In this document: positions 36,053-43,417 of the stretch, piece after piece
Position numbering within the stretch: the first letter of the stretch is position 1
Layout: every line of letters begins with the position of its first letter
Assembly (NCBI RefSeq): GCF_021290965.1
Contig: NZ_JAJOYT010000001.1
Coordinates: forward strand, 434,001-498,000
Length of the DNA stretch: 64,000 nt
Origin: Rheinheimera faecalis
Lineage (GTDB): Bacteria > Pseudomonadota > Gammaproteobacteria > Enterobacterales > Alteromonadaceae
Direction: 5' to 3'
Notes under the pieces: generated by a model
Told to the model about the DNA's origin: nothing
Seen by the model: the letters and a program-made list of their open reading frames with translations, nothing else
The model's database searches: none
Made by a program: the position numbers and the translations under genes

Positions 36053-36499
36053 CTATTTGGCTTTGGCGAGTTCTTTTAATTCTCTAACCCCTTTACCTGA
36101 GAAACACATTTTCACAGAATCATCAGTTCCGTCAACAGTCAAACAGACATTACCATCTTTGATCAGGGCATCAATAATCTGACCATTTACTGCATCATTA
36201 GGATATACAACAGCCTGGTTTTTACCAAGGCACTGCAACCTAAAGTCATGATGAACACCTAGCACCATTAGGCTTCCAAATGGTTCAGAATAAGACTCAG
36301 CGACGTAACATTTTTCATAGGGTAGGTATAAGGCAAACCTGACACTGCCATCTTTATAGGTTTTTATCATAGCGTTTAACTTGCCGTTCACAATATCTGA
36401 TGAGGTATACACATTAGGCTCGTCAGTTCGCGACCAATCACTTTCGCTTGCCATTAGCGGCAATGAGACTAAGGCTGCAATCAACATTAACTTCTTCAT
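36053..36499 (-). CDS. Secreted protein of unknown function (phage moron)
   Basis: A 148-residue protein with a clear signal peptide (MKKLMLIAALVSLPLMASE), three cysteines (CYVAE, CLGKN, CLTVD, plus CFSGK) and a beta-rich body. It is not part of the standard Mu plan; it lies between mor and the lysis genes and has its own terminator. It may be a lysogenic-conversion gene expressed from mor-dependent or own promoter. Family not recognised. Confidence 0.65.
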   Translation of the reverse strand: MKKLMLIAALVSLPLMASESDWSRTDEPNVYTSSDIVNGKLNAMIKTYKDGSVRFALYLPYEKCYVAESYSEPFGSLMVLGVHHDFRLQCLGKNQAVVYPNDAVNGQIIDALIKDGNVCLTVDGTDDSVKMCFSGKGVRELKELAKAK

Positions 36500-36509
36500 T
36501 ATCCCTTCC

Positions 36510-36929
36510 TTAAAACAAATCCGGTTGTCTGTTTTTCACTTCTCGCTGGCGCATCTTAGCAACAACTCTATAGATATGCTGCATGCTTTTGTCGTATTTG
36601 CGTGACAGCTCTTCCACGTTATCGCCTTTAAACTCCTGCCAAATCGACAGGTTCATAATCTCTGATTCCAGCTGACGGCCCCGTGGCAGATACAACTGTA
36701 CGCCACCGAACTCGCGGCAGATCCGGTTCAACATTGGGATAGCAATTTTACTATCAGCGCCGTGCTTCTCCAGCTCGTCTTTAAACATGGCGTAGATTTG
36801 ACGCATCGCCTCTGGCCAGCGCTGATTTCCTTCGTCCTCGGCTATCCGCTCAATGTCTTCCAGGCTGACATTATCATAACCAAAAAGGTCGTTGGTGTTG
36901 CCACCTTGTTCATTGTCTGTAGTTTTCAT
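36510..36929 (-). CDS. mor: Middle/late transcription activator Mor
   Basis: A 139-residue Mor/C-family activator with GGVQLYLPRGRQLESEIMNLSIWQEFKGDNVEELSRKYDKSMQHIYRVV, the dimerisation and HTH parts of Mor. In Mu Mor activates the middle promoter that drives C; only one such gene is visible here, so it may directly activate late genes. The start (MKTTDNE) has GGAGG upstream and overlaps the gemA stop by ATGA. Confidence 0.9.
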   Translation of the reverse strand: MKTTDNEQGGNTNDLFGYDNVSLEDIERIAEDEGNQRWPEAMRQIYAMFKDELEKHGADSKIAIPMLNRICREFGGVQLYLPRGRQLESEIMNLSIWQEFKGDNVEELSRKYDKSMQHIYRVVAKMRQREVKNRQPDLF

Positions 36930-37447
36930 TGATCCCTCCGACAAATAAGCTCACGGTAATAACCGGCTAACTGCTCATAGCCAGCCAGGCCAGTGTTTTT
37001 TTCGTTGGCTGGTACACAACCACCACTGGCCTTAATGGCCTCAGCCATACAGCGCCAGTGCCATTTCTTCAGCGACTCCAACACCTGCACAGCCTGAGCC
37101 GACGTTAACCATTCAATGCGGTCTACCCCTTGGCCGTTGCTGGTTTTGGTCTGGCGTTTCACGTAGGCGTTTAATGCAACCTCTGTCTTGCTGACAACAA
37201 AGCCCTGGTCAAACATGGTTGACCAAATAGCGCGGATCCTCACAACCTCCGGTGCACGAGCCTGCGGCTTATGCTTGGGTTTAAAACCACGGCGTTTCAT
37301 CTCAGTAACTACCGCACTGAGCTGGACTTCAGTTAGTTCCTTGGCGCTACGCTTGCCAGTGACGAACTCCAACAGGTTGCGGTACATGTCATCGTCAAGA
37401 TGCAATTCACGCTTACCTACCTGCACTAGCTTTAAAGTGTTGGACAT
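36926..37447 (-). CDS. gemA: GemA protein (Mu gp16-like, DUF1018)
   Basis: A 173-residue GemA family protein, with MYRNLLEFVTGKRSAKELTEVQLSAVVTEMKRRGFKP and a second DNA-binding-like domain with WLTSAQAVQVLESLKKWHWR. In Mu GemA alters host gene expression and supercoiling. It precedes mor, as in Mu. Confidence 0.88.
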   Translation of the reverse strand: MSNTLKLVQVGKRELHLDDDMYRNLLEFVTGKRSAKELTEVQLSAVVTEMKRRGFKPKHKPQARAPEVVRIRAIWSTMFDQGFVVSKTEVALNAYVKRQTKTSNGQGVDRIEWLTSAQAVQVLESLKKWHWRCMAEAIKASGGCVPANEKNTGLAGYEQLAGYYRELICRRDQ

Positions 37448-37456
37448 AGTTACCTC

Positions 37457-37708
37457 TTAGGATCCGTTGGAAGCATCGCTAACTTCAGAACCCGTGAACA
37501 AATCAGGTTCCTGTGCCACCATTTGTTCCAGCTCGTTAATCCTTTTAAGAGCGGCTTGTGCAATGTCAGCAACCGACTCTTCAGTGGCGAATTCGTTACC
37601 ATTCTGATCTTCCCAATAAATCTCAATGGCACCACCGTCGATATCGTTACCATCCGAGTTAGAAAGCTCAGTCAACTTATATTTGAGTAATTCAGCGTCT
37701 GTAAGCAT
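37457..37708 (-). CDS. Early phage protein, unknown (83 residues)
   Basis: An acidic 83-residue protein (MLTDAELLKYKLTELSNSDG ... SEVSDASNGS), without recognised domain. It lies in line with early genes and is separated from gemA by a few bases. Confidence 0.55.
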   Translation of the reverse strand: MLTDAELLKYKLTELSNSDGNDIDGGAIEIYWEDQNGNEFATEESVADIAQAALKRINELEQMVAQEPDLFTGSEVSDASNGS

Positions 37709-37717
37709 CTTTGATTC

Positions 37718-38128
37718 CTACGCCGTATCTTTAATTAATTTCAGAGTCACGGCGTCATAAACAACCGGATCTGATACCAGGTAAAACGAAGGGGAAACGC
37801 TGTACTTTTTACACCAATTTTCCAGCAATTTATGAAGCGCAATCGTCAGTTCAGTCTCTGCTTCATCGGATACATCAGGGTAGTTGTTGGAGTAATCGCC
37901 ACCAACATCATCTGCCTGCATGGCCATGTGCTCAATGATGTCACTTCCATCAGGAAAGAATGAGTGGTTGTTCTGCGGCTCTGCCTTGGCTACATACAAA
38001 AACTTTACGTCACCTAATTCTACTGCAGCTTTTTGAGCCTCGGTCAGTGCAAGCTCGGCGGCGCTATATGTACCGGAACTGTAATCTTCGCCGTCTAAGC
38101 TGTAACACCATAAACCTGTATTTTTCAT
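37718..38128 (-). CDS. Early phage protein, unknown (136 residues)
   Basis: A 136-residue acidic protein starting MKNTGLWCYSLDGEDYSSG. The start is set by AGGAGC seven bases upstream, not by the Met 15 codons earlier. Aromatic and acidic residues dominate (SFFPDGSDIIEHM ... GGDYSNNYPDVSDE). No family recognised. Confidence 0.55.
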   Translation of the reverse strand: MKNTGLWCYSLDGEDYSSGTYSAAELALTEAQKAAVELGDVKFLYVAKAEPQNNHSFFPDGSDIIEHMAMQADDVGGDYSNNYPDVSDEAETELTIALHKLLENWCKKYSVSPSFYLVSDPVVYDAVTLKLIKDTA

Positions 38129-38162
38129 CTTCATGCTCCTATGCCGCGTTGCGGCGTTTTGC

Positions 38163-38438
38163 TTAGCCTTCAAGTTCGATTAGCTCGTCGCTTTCTTTTA
38201 GTTCTGCAATCCGTGCTTCGTAGTCATCCATAGCACCTGAGTTTTCATCCAACACCTCTAAGGCAACCAATAAACGCTGCTCCAAATAGTCAGCTTTTAA
38301 GCAGCTGTTTTCTTTCCAGTTGACCGTTGTGCAGTCCAGCTCGTGCCCGTTCACATTAATTTTCGCCCCCACAGCAAGGTTTAAACCTTGGGGAATTCTG
38401 ACCACAATCGTTGTTGTATTTTTTGGTGCACTGCTCAT
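38163..38438 (-). CDS. Early phage protein, unknown (91 residues)
   Basis: A 91-residue protein with a beta-rich N-terminus (TTTIVVRIPQGLNLAVGAKINVNG) and an acidic helical C-terminus. It overlaps the preceding gene by ATGA. Function unknown. Downstream lies a hairpin that resembles part of the hammerhead ribozymes. Confidence 0.55.
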   Translation of the reverse strand: MSSAPKNTTTIVVRIPQGLNLAVGAKINVNGHELDCTTVNWKENSCLKADYLEQRLLVALEVLDENSGAMDDYEARIAELKESDELIELEG

Positions 38439-38824
38439 AGCTCTGCACCTTTGCTGGCGTTGACTTCACACTGGCTTCTAACCTCACCAAACACGCGCTG
38501 TGCTATTTCAACCAGTCTGGTTTTCAGCGGGGTGGCATTAGGATTTAGTCGGTCAGGGTCGTTATGCTTTCCAAAGTCTGCCAGTGCCTCCACCATCAAT
38601 GCTTCTGCAGCACTGAGCTGGTTAAATTCGCCTTTCATGGTGATGGTCCAGTTGTGTTTATCCACCTGGTCAATAGTTAATTGCTGACCAGGAAATAACT
38701 TTTGCGCCAGACTGGCCACGGCCACTTCAGCGCTGTAAGTGCATGAGGACGCTTTGCCTTGCACCTTGCTGGTAAAATAAGAGCCACCGCGCTCTGTAAC
38801 TTTCACATTGACTTGTTGTGCCAT
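38435..38824 (-). CDS. Early phage protein, unknown (129 residues)
   Basis: A 129-residue protein (MAQQVNVKVTERGGSYFTSKVQGKASSCTYSAEVAV ...), probably cytosolic. It is the gene immediately downstream of hammerhead ribozyme 2; after cleavage its mRNA would start about 55 nt upstream of the ATG. Family not recognised. Confidence 0.55.
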   Translation of the reverse strand: MAQQVNVKVTERGGSYFTSKVQGKASSCTYSAEVAVASLAQKLFPGQQLTIDQVDKHNWTITMKGEFNQLSAAEALMVEALADFGKHNDPDRLNPNATPLKTRLVEIAQRVFGEVRSQCEVNASKGAEL

Positions 38825-38844
38825 GATTTATTCCTCACTCTATT

Positions 38845-38900
38845 GGCTGCTCATCAGTACCCAGCCACCGCGCTGAGTAGACGCCCTGGGGCGTTTCGCT
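38845..38900 (-). ncRNA. Hammerhead ribozyme 2 (type II)
   Basis: Minus-strand RNA, 5' to 3': AAGC, GAAA (38897-38894), stem III (ACGCCC/GGGCGU, loop of two), GUC with predicted cleavage between 38880 and 38879, stem I (UACUCAGC/GCUGGGUA, loop GCGGUG), CUGAUGA (38857-38851), GCAGCC. All conserved core bases are present. Stem II is only two base pairs (GC/GC). The stem I sequence differs from ribozyme 1 but keeps full pairing. It begins at the stop codon of the DUF2528 gene. Confidence 0.85.
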
Positions 38901-39283
38901 TAGGCGGTTATTTCTGTCAGTTCTACATCTTCAAAGTCAGGTGTCAGGACGTCGGCATCAATACAGCGAATACCCAATACTTCTAATGGAGGCCATCCTT
39001 CCTGGCTTGCTAACCACTCAGCCCAGTATGTAGTCGAGTTGTCATCAGACTTGCTGAAACTCGCACCGCCAACTGCCAGCATTTCCTGCATCAGGACAGT
39101 GCCAGCCAAACGAATTACGGCTTTCACTGGGTTGCCATTCTCAGCTTCTAAACGCTCATCATCATCGTTCCAAAATTGATTGATCTGGGTCGCAAGTTCT
39201 GGTGTTAGCAAGTCGTGATCAACTTCCAAAATCACTTCGTAGTCTTTCCAATCTTCTTTCACCCTGTATGTTTTTTTGCTCAT
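38900..39283 (-). CDS. DUF2528-family early phage protein, flanked by ribozymes
   Basis: A 127-residue acidic protein, MSKKTYRVKEDWKDYEVILEVDHDLLTPELATQINQFW at its start, matching DUF2528 proteins of Mu-like phages. Function unknown. Hammerhead ribozymes lie upstream and downstream; if both cleave, this gene is released as a monocistronic RNA of about 450 nt with a 5'-hydroxyl and a 2',3'-cyclic phosphate. Confidence 0.8.
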   Translation of the reverse strand: MSKKTYRVKEDWKDYEVILEVDHDLLTPELATQINQFWNDDDERLEAENGNPVKAVIRLAGTVLMQEMLAVGGASFSKSDDNSTTYWAEWLASQEGWPPLEVLGIRCIDADVLTPDFEDVELTEITA

Positions 39284-39293
39284 AACTATCTCC

Positions 39294-39357
39294 GGCTGCT
39301 CATCAGTACCAGTGAACCACCACTGGCAGACGCCCTAAACTGCAGGGCGTTTCGCTT
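39294..39357 (-). ncRNA. Hammerhead ribozyme 1 (type II)
   Basis: Minus-strand RNA: AAGC, GAAA (39353-39350), stem III (ACGCCC/GGGCGU, nine-base loop), GUC with predicted cleavage between 39329 and 39328, stem I (UGCCAGUG/CACUGGUA, loop GUGGUU), CUGAUGA (39306-39300), GCAGCC. The full hammerhead core is present, with 8-bp stem I and 6-bp stem III. It fills the spacer between the preceding gene and the DUF2528 gene. Confidence 0.85.
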
Positions 39358-39359
39358 CA

Positions 39360-39836
39360 TCAACTGGGTTCAGGTTCTGGCTTGTTTAAAAAGGACGCGT
39401 GGGTCAGCTCTAAGCCTTCAAGCTTTTTAAACTGGCGGCACAGCACTGAGGCTTTCGAGAAGTACGGTAAGTACATCTGCGTCTTCGCATGCAGGTTAGG
39501 AACGTATTTTTTTGCCATGCGCTTACCAACACTCTTTTCAAGTTCGGCAATTTTTTTAGGCGAGTAGAGACTGATTGTTTTGGTGCTCCACACCTGAGGT
39601 AAAAACTCCGGCATATCGTCTGGTTTTTTATCTATCAGACAAGCCCAACCGCCCTTAATAACGCCATCTATATAAACAGTCAGCACAGTTGTGGATTCGT
39701 TTTTACGCTCACGGCTAACACTGATTTCATGGCCTTTATAGCTGAATTTGATACTCACCCAGCCACCCGACATTTCCTTTTCAATAGCGGCCCATTGCTC
39801 TTTAGTGATCAAGCTCACTGGTTTTTGCTGGTTCAT
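39360..39836 (-). CDS. Early phage protein, unknown (158 residues)
   Basis: A 158-residue protein (MNQQKPVSLITKEQWAAIEKEMSGGWVSIKFSYKGHEISVSRERKNE ...). The start is the ATG overlapping the preceding stop; the longer open frame upstream is unlikely coding. No known domain. Its stop is next to ribozyme 1. Confidence 0.6.
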   Translation of the reverse strand: MNQQKPVSLITKEQWAAIEKEMSGGWVSIKFSYKGHEISVSRERKNESTTVLTVYIDGVIKGGWACLIDKKPDDMPEFLPQVWSTKTISLYSPKKIAELEKSVGKRMAKKYVPNLHAKTQMYLPYFSKASVLCRQFKKLEGLELTHASFLNKPEPEPS

Positions 39837-40120
39837 GGCTTTGCCTTCTCCGCTTCGCGTTCCAGGTAAATGTTGTTCAGCGCCTGCAGGGCAACTGCAG
39901 TTAGTTGCAACAGTTCGCCCTCTGCCGAGGTTCTGCCTGTTAAGCCTTCCAGCCAGCCTTGTTCTGCACGTTGCAGTAGCTTTCTCAGTACCAGTAAATG
40001 CCCTGGCACTGACTGGCTTTTGATATGTTCGGTGCCCCATTTTTGGTTCTGGTGCACAACCTCTTTGGAAACCCTGACCAGCACGTCAGGGTGAATGTTC
40101 ATCATGATTGGAGTGGCCAT
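39833..40120 (-). CDS. Early phage protein with MazG-like pattern
   Basis: A 95-residue helical protein. VVHQNQKWG, the following GHLLVLRKLLQRAEQGWLEG and a second AEGELLQLTAVALQALNNI resemble the small MazG-like phage proteins with a QxxKWG motif; the full acidic metal-binding set is not clear, so enzymatic activity is uncertain. Confidence 0.5.
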   Translation of the reverse strand: MATPIMMNIHPDVLVRVSKEVVHQNQKWGTEHIKSQSVPGHLLVLRKLLQRAEQGWLEGLTGRTSAEGELLQLTAVALQALNNIYLEREAEKAKP

Positions 40121-40122
40121 TT

Positions 40123-40485
40123 TTAATCCTCGTCAATTGTGAAATCAGAGCTTTGCGTCACCACAAGTTGCACCTGAGTTTTAGGGCGGCCATCGGTAAA
40201 ACTACCCAGCCATGTCGGAATGTGGTTGTCTGTTAATTCGTCCAGGTACTGCAGTGAGTCACGAACCAATTTGGTGAATGTTGGTGACTCGCTGGCAATC
40301 TGCTGCAGCAGCTCGTTTTCGTACTGACTGTCGGCCAGTTCTGCAACTAAGGGCTGGGGTGCAAGCTCTTCGTCTGCCGTGTTACTGGCAATGCCAAAGT
40401 CTGCAGCTTCGTCGATATACACGACACCGCCCAGGCCACGCATGCGCTCAATGTCTGGCTGAGTAGAAGCAGGATTTTGTTTCAT
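40123..40485 (-). CDS. Early phage protein, unknown (120 residues)
   Basis: A 120-residue acidic protein without recognised domain (DIERMRGLGGVVYIDEAADFGIASNTADEE ...). Closely spaced with its neighbours in the early operon. Confidence 0.55.
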   Translation of the reverse strand: MKQNPASTQPDIERMRGLGGVVYIDEAADFGIASNTADEELAPQPLVAELADSQYENELLQQIASESPTFTKLVRDSLQYLDELTDNHIPTWLGSFTDGRPKTQVQLVVTQSSDFTIDED

Positions 40486-40487
40486 AG

Positions 40488-41114
40488 CTACACCCCTGAA
40501 ATATTCAGCGTCATGTTTATGTACTTGCCGTTATCGTCACGCTGATAGATGCGGATATACACGGCAGTACCACACACGCGCAGGCTGTCACTGACCACCT
40601 GCATAGCGGCTATCCACTCAGGGTCGTCGATTTTATAACTGAGCATTTCGATGATGCGGGACATGCTCAGCTCGCCACTCTTGTTTCTCTGAAAAGCCCG
40701 CGTTGCCAAAGTGACAATGTGCGGATTTGACTCATTGCTCCACTTCTGCACACATTCATCCACCTTGGCCTTAGCGACTTCCATTTCCTCGGTGTAAGTG
40801 ATGCGCTCTGCATAAACCCGCTGGATCATCAGTTCGCCATCAAACGATGTAATGCTGACGTTTCCTTTTTTACCGCCCAGGGTCATCTGCCACTTTTGTG
40901 CTGAAATACCAATTAAGTCGGCAACGTCATTCAATGCTTTTTCTTTGTAAGCTTTTAACGCCTTGTGCAGCGCTATGCCTTCCGTGACTAAGTCTGTAAC
41001 CACTGAATCACGGAACAGGTCTTGCTCTTTAATTTCAGATTCATGGACTAAATGGCCTACCGCGTTTTTGCGCCAGCCTGCAGGTACTACTTTCAATTTT
41101 GGTTGTGCATTCAT
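40488..41114 (-). CDS. DUF3164 family phage protein
   Basis: A 208-residue protein with VPAGWRKNAVGHLVHESEIKEQDLFRD and KKGNVSITSFDGELMIQRVYAERITYTEEM, the DUF3164 pattern common in Mu-like early regions. It is helical and may take the place of other early nucleic-acid factors; the function is not established. Confidence 0.85.
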   Translation of the reverse strand: MNAQPKLKVVPAGWRKNAVGHLVHESEIKEQDLFRDSVVTDLVTEGIALHKALKAYKEKALNDVADLIGISAQKWQMTLGGKKGNVSITSFDGELMIQRVYAERITYTEEMEVAKAKVDECVQKWSNESNPHIVTLATRAFQRNKSGELSMSRIIEMLSYKIDDPEWIAAMQVVSDSLRVCGTAVYIRIYQRDDNGKYINMTLNISGV

Positions 41115-41123
41115 TACTGATCC

Positions 41124-41396
41124 TCACGCTCTCAATTTAGGTTTAATGCCATGTTCAAACAGGCACAGGGTTGCGGTGGCTTCGTGCCTCACGCCGTATA
41201 TGGCACTGCAGCAACTGCAGGCTGTGGTGGTGCTTTCGTCTGGCCCTGCTGTTGTAAGCTGTGGAGCTTTGCAACTTGGGCAGAACAGGGCGTATAGCGT
41301 TTGGCCCTTGCTGACTGCACTGATTAAAGATTCCTGCTGGCGGATGCGCAGTCTGGCCAGTTCGGCCTCTGTGGCGTTGCGCTCTATTGGGTTCAT
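41124..41396 (-). CDS. Early phage protein with zinc-ribbon-like cysteines
   Basis: A 90-residue protein with CPSCKAP and CSCC, a probable zinc-binding pair of knuckles, after an N-terminal helix. The start is the ATG overlapping the preceding stop codon (MNPIERN). No family recognised. Confidence 0.55.
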   Translation of the reverse strand: MNPIERNATEAELARLRIRQQESLISAVSKGQTLYALFCPSCKAPQLTTAGPDESTTTACSCCSAIYGVRHEATATLCLFEHGIKPKLRA

Positions 41397-41617
41397 GATG
41401 GCTTCCCCCATACCGCCGTGAAGTCGCTAGATTTGGCGAGTTCTATGCCTAAGCTCATCACGCAATTCGGACGTGGACCACCCAGCGCCCACACCAGGGC
41501 ATCCCTTACACCGTCCTCGTAGGTCTTCTCTGGCTGGTTTGTGCCGTATTGATTTTTCAAACCTGCAGCTACTTCGATTTCTATCAAGATTTCTTCTTTT
41601 GAAGGGGCTTGGCTCAT
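41393..41617 (-). CDS. Early phage protein, unknown (74 residues)
   Basis: A 74-residue protein starting MSQAPSKEEILIEIEVAAG, with start in an ATGA overlap with the preceding stop. The upstream in-frame extension is not used. Function unknown. Confidence 0.55.
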   Translation of the reverse strand: MSQAPSKEEILIEIEVAAGLKNQYGTNQPEKTYEDGVRDALVWALGGPRPNCVMSLGIELAKSSDFTAVWGKPS

Positions 41618-42099
41618 TGCACACCTCCGGCGCTTTGCACCTGTATCTTGTCGCGCCACTGCTGGCCAACTCGGTAGGTGTTGTTTGGGTAACGAACCAG
41701 CTGGCCAGCTTCGGCCATGTCACGCATGAAGCGGCTGACATGGTCTTTTTTGCTGAGCATGTTTAGTTGGTTGGCCACATAAACCACCGAAGCGGATTGG
41801 TGCTTGTGCGTCAAAATGGATTGCATCACCTGCATGTTCAGATCGTCGTCTACCGCATCCGGCGCTTTTGCTAACTGCACCATCCGCCCAGCAGCTGTGG
41901 GCTGGTACACCATGGCGTCTGCTGTAGGTTCCAGTAACCCAAGTTCTGTTAATTGACGGATCAGGCTTTTGGCCAGCGCCTTTTCAATCTTCAGTGTCAG
42001 GGCAACCCGCACAAAGGTTTGCTTTTCGTACAGGCCCTGAAAGCTGTTCAGGCAGCTTTTTTGTAGCTTTGCCAGCATCTGGTTGAAATCAGTCATCAC
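41614..42099 (-). CDS. Early phage protein with winged-helix-like pattern
   Basis: A 161-residue protein. Two segments look like winged helices (FVRVALTLKIEKALAKSLIRQLTELGLLE and ASVVYVANQLNMLSKKDHVSRFMRDMAEAGQLVRY). It may bind DNA. It overlaps both neighbours, following the MuB-linked 110-residue gene. Confidence 0.55.
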   Translation of the reverse strand: MMTDFNQMLAKLQKSCLNSFQGLYEKQTFVRVALTLKIEKALAKSLIRQLTELGLLEPTADAMVYQPTAAGRMVQLAKAPDAVDDDLNMQVMQSILTHKHQSASVVYVANQLNMLSKKDHVSRFMRDMAEAGQLVRYPNNTYRVGQQWRDKIQVQSAGGVQ

Positions 42100-42428
42100 T
42101 CACCACCTGCGGCTTCAGCCAGCTCAAAGCCACCAATATCGGGCAGATGGTTGTACTGATTAACCAGCTCTTCTGGCGCTTCCCATTCAACCAGGCAACC
42201 TTTAAAGCGGGCCACTTGCACATGGTTAAAGCACTTCGCTAAGTCGTTACGCACGCAAACAACTGGGGCTGATTTCAGCAAGCCTTTATCCGTAGGCACT
42301 TCCACTGTGATCACGGGGTTGTAGTTGCCAAACTTCATACCGATTACGTCGAACCCCATAATTCTCAGAGCATCTATGGCAGATAGGGCGATATTCATAG
42401 CCTTTAAAAACGCAGTTTTATCTTTCAT
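42096..42428 (-). CDS. Early phage protein, unknown (110 residues)
   Basis: A 110-residue protein directly after the B-like gene, in the position of the small Mu C/kil-region genes. No domain was recognised (MKDKTAFLKAMNIALSAIDALRIMGFDV ...). Confidence 0.55.
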   Translation of the reverse strand: MKDKTAFLKAMNIALSAIDALRIMGFDVIGMKFGNYNPVITVEVPTDKGLLKSAPVVCVRNDLAKCFNHVQVARFKGCLVEWEAPEELVNQYNHLPDIGGFELAEAAGGE

Positions 42429-42439
42429 TGGTTAACCCC

Positions 42440-43387
42440 TCAGTCGTTAGTTTCAAGCTCAGCAAGTGCAGTGCGTAGCAATTGCTCTGTGATCAACGCG
42501 CCTTTGGCAAACATGGCCGCCAGCTTGATTGTTTTGGTGAGTAAGCGCAGGCCACCAGGGCGCTCGCTAATTTGGATCATCACGTTCATTTCACTGCTGC
42601 CACCTACATTCCAGGCTTCGGCAATGGCGCGCACGTCGGCCACTTTGGTTTTGTGAATGCCGCGCTTTTTGGCGATGCGGCTGAACAGGCGGGCGAAGTC
42701 TTCGTTCCGGCGTCCACCCGTTAACTGGGTGTACACTTTGTTGTTACCCACCAGCGCCATACCGATGCCGGTTTCTTCCTGCAGGATGCGCAGTTCTTCC
42801 AGCGTGGGGTAATCCAGGTGATCGGCTTCATCCACAATCACTAAGCCTTCGCTGCCTTTCAGGCGCTGGCGTATTACTCGGGCCAGTGGCCCTTTGGTGC
42901 GGGGCGCTTGATCCATGCCCAGCTCCATAGCAATTTCATACAGGCATTCAGTCAGGCTGCTGCGGCTTGGGCTGGCGGTTACTTTCCACACGTTGTTGTT
43001 GGTGCGCTGGTATTCGTCCAGCGTTTTGCTTTTGCCTACGCCGGATGCGCCGTATATGACGACGATTGATTCAGTGATTTGGGCATAGGTCAGGTCGTCC
43101 ATAATCAGCTTTGCTGTAGGCGTCATCACAAAGCCTGGGTCTGTGCTTGGGTTAGCGTCACGCTGTTCACGCAGGCGCAACCAGCTTTCCAGCTTCTCAA
43201 TAATCTTGACCGGATCCGCTTTGTATAAACCGTTTAATACCTGGCTCAGGGTTGAGGGGGAAACACTGATCTCTTGTGCTACTTGTCCTGACGTAACCCG
43301 CTTAGCGTTAATCAACGTAGTGATGCGCATGATCACATCGGTTTGCTTGCTTTTTGCCATTTCCAGGCTGTGTACATTGGTCATCAT
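42440..43387 (-). CDS. DNA transposition protein B (MuB-like AAA+ ATPase)
   Basis: A 315-residue protein with an N-terminal HTH (SGQVAQEISVSPSTLSQVLNG, 33-54), Walker A GASGVGKS (113-120), Walker B LVIVDEADH (182-190) and the C-terminal lobe. MuB binds target DNA, activates the transposase and gives target immunity. Two adjacent ATGs follow GAGGA; either may start the protein. Confidence 0.93.
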   Translation of the reverse strand: MMTNVHSLEMAKSKQTDVIMRITTLINAKRVTSGQVAQEISVSPSTLSQVLNGLYKADPVKIIEKLESWLRLREQRDANPSTDPGFVMTPTAKLIMDDLTYAQITESIVVIYGASGVGKSKTLDEYQRTNNNVWKVTASPSRSSLTECLYEIAMELGMDQAPRTKGPLARVIRQRLKGSEGLVIVDEADHLDYPTLEELRILQEETGIGMALVGNNKVYTQLTGGRRNEDFARLFSRIAKKRGIHKTKVADVRAIAEAWNVGGSSEMNVMIQISERPGGLRLLTKTIKLAAMFAKGALITEQLLRTALAELETND

Positions 43388-43417
43388 TCGTCCTCTTATT
43401 CGTGCTTCAAATGTGGT

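Noticed and set aside
39837..40040. N-terminal extension of the 158-residue early protein
   Set aside because: The extension covers the upstream gene in another frame; the internal ATG has the usual ATGA overlap.
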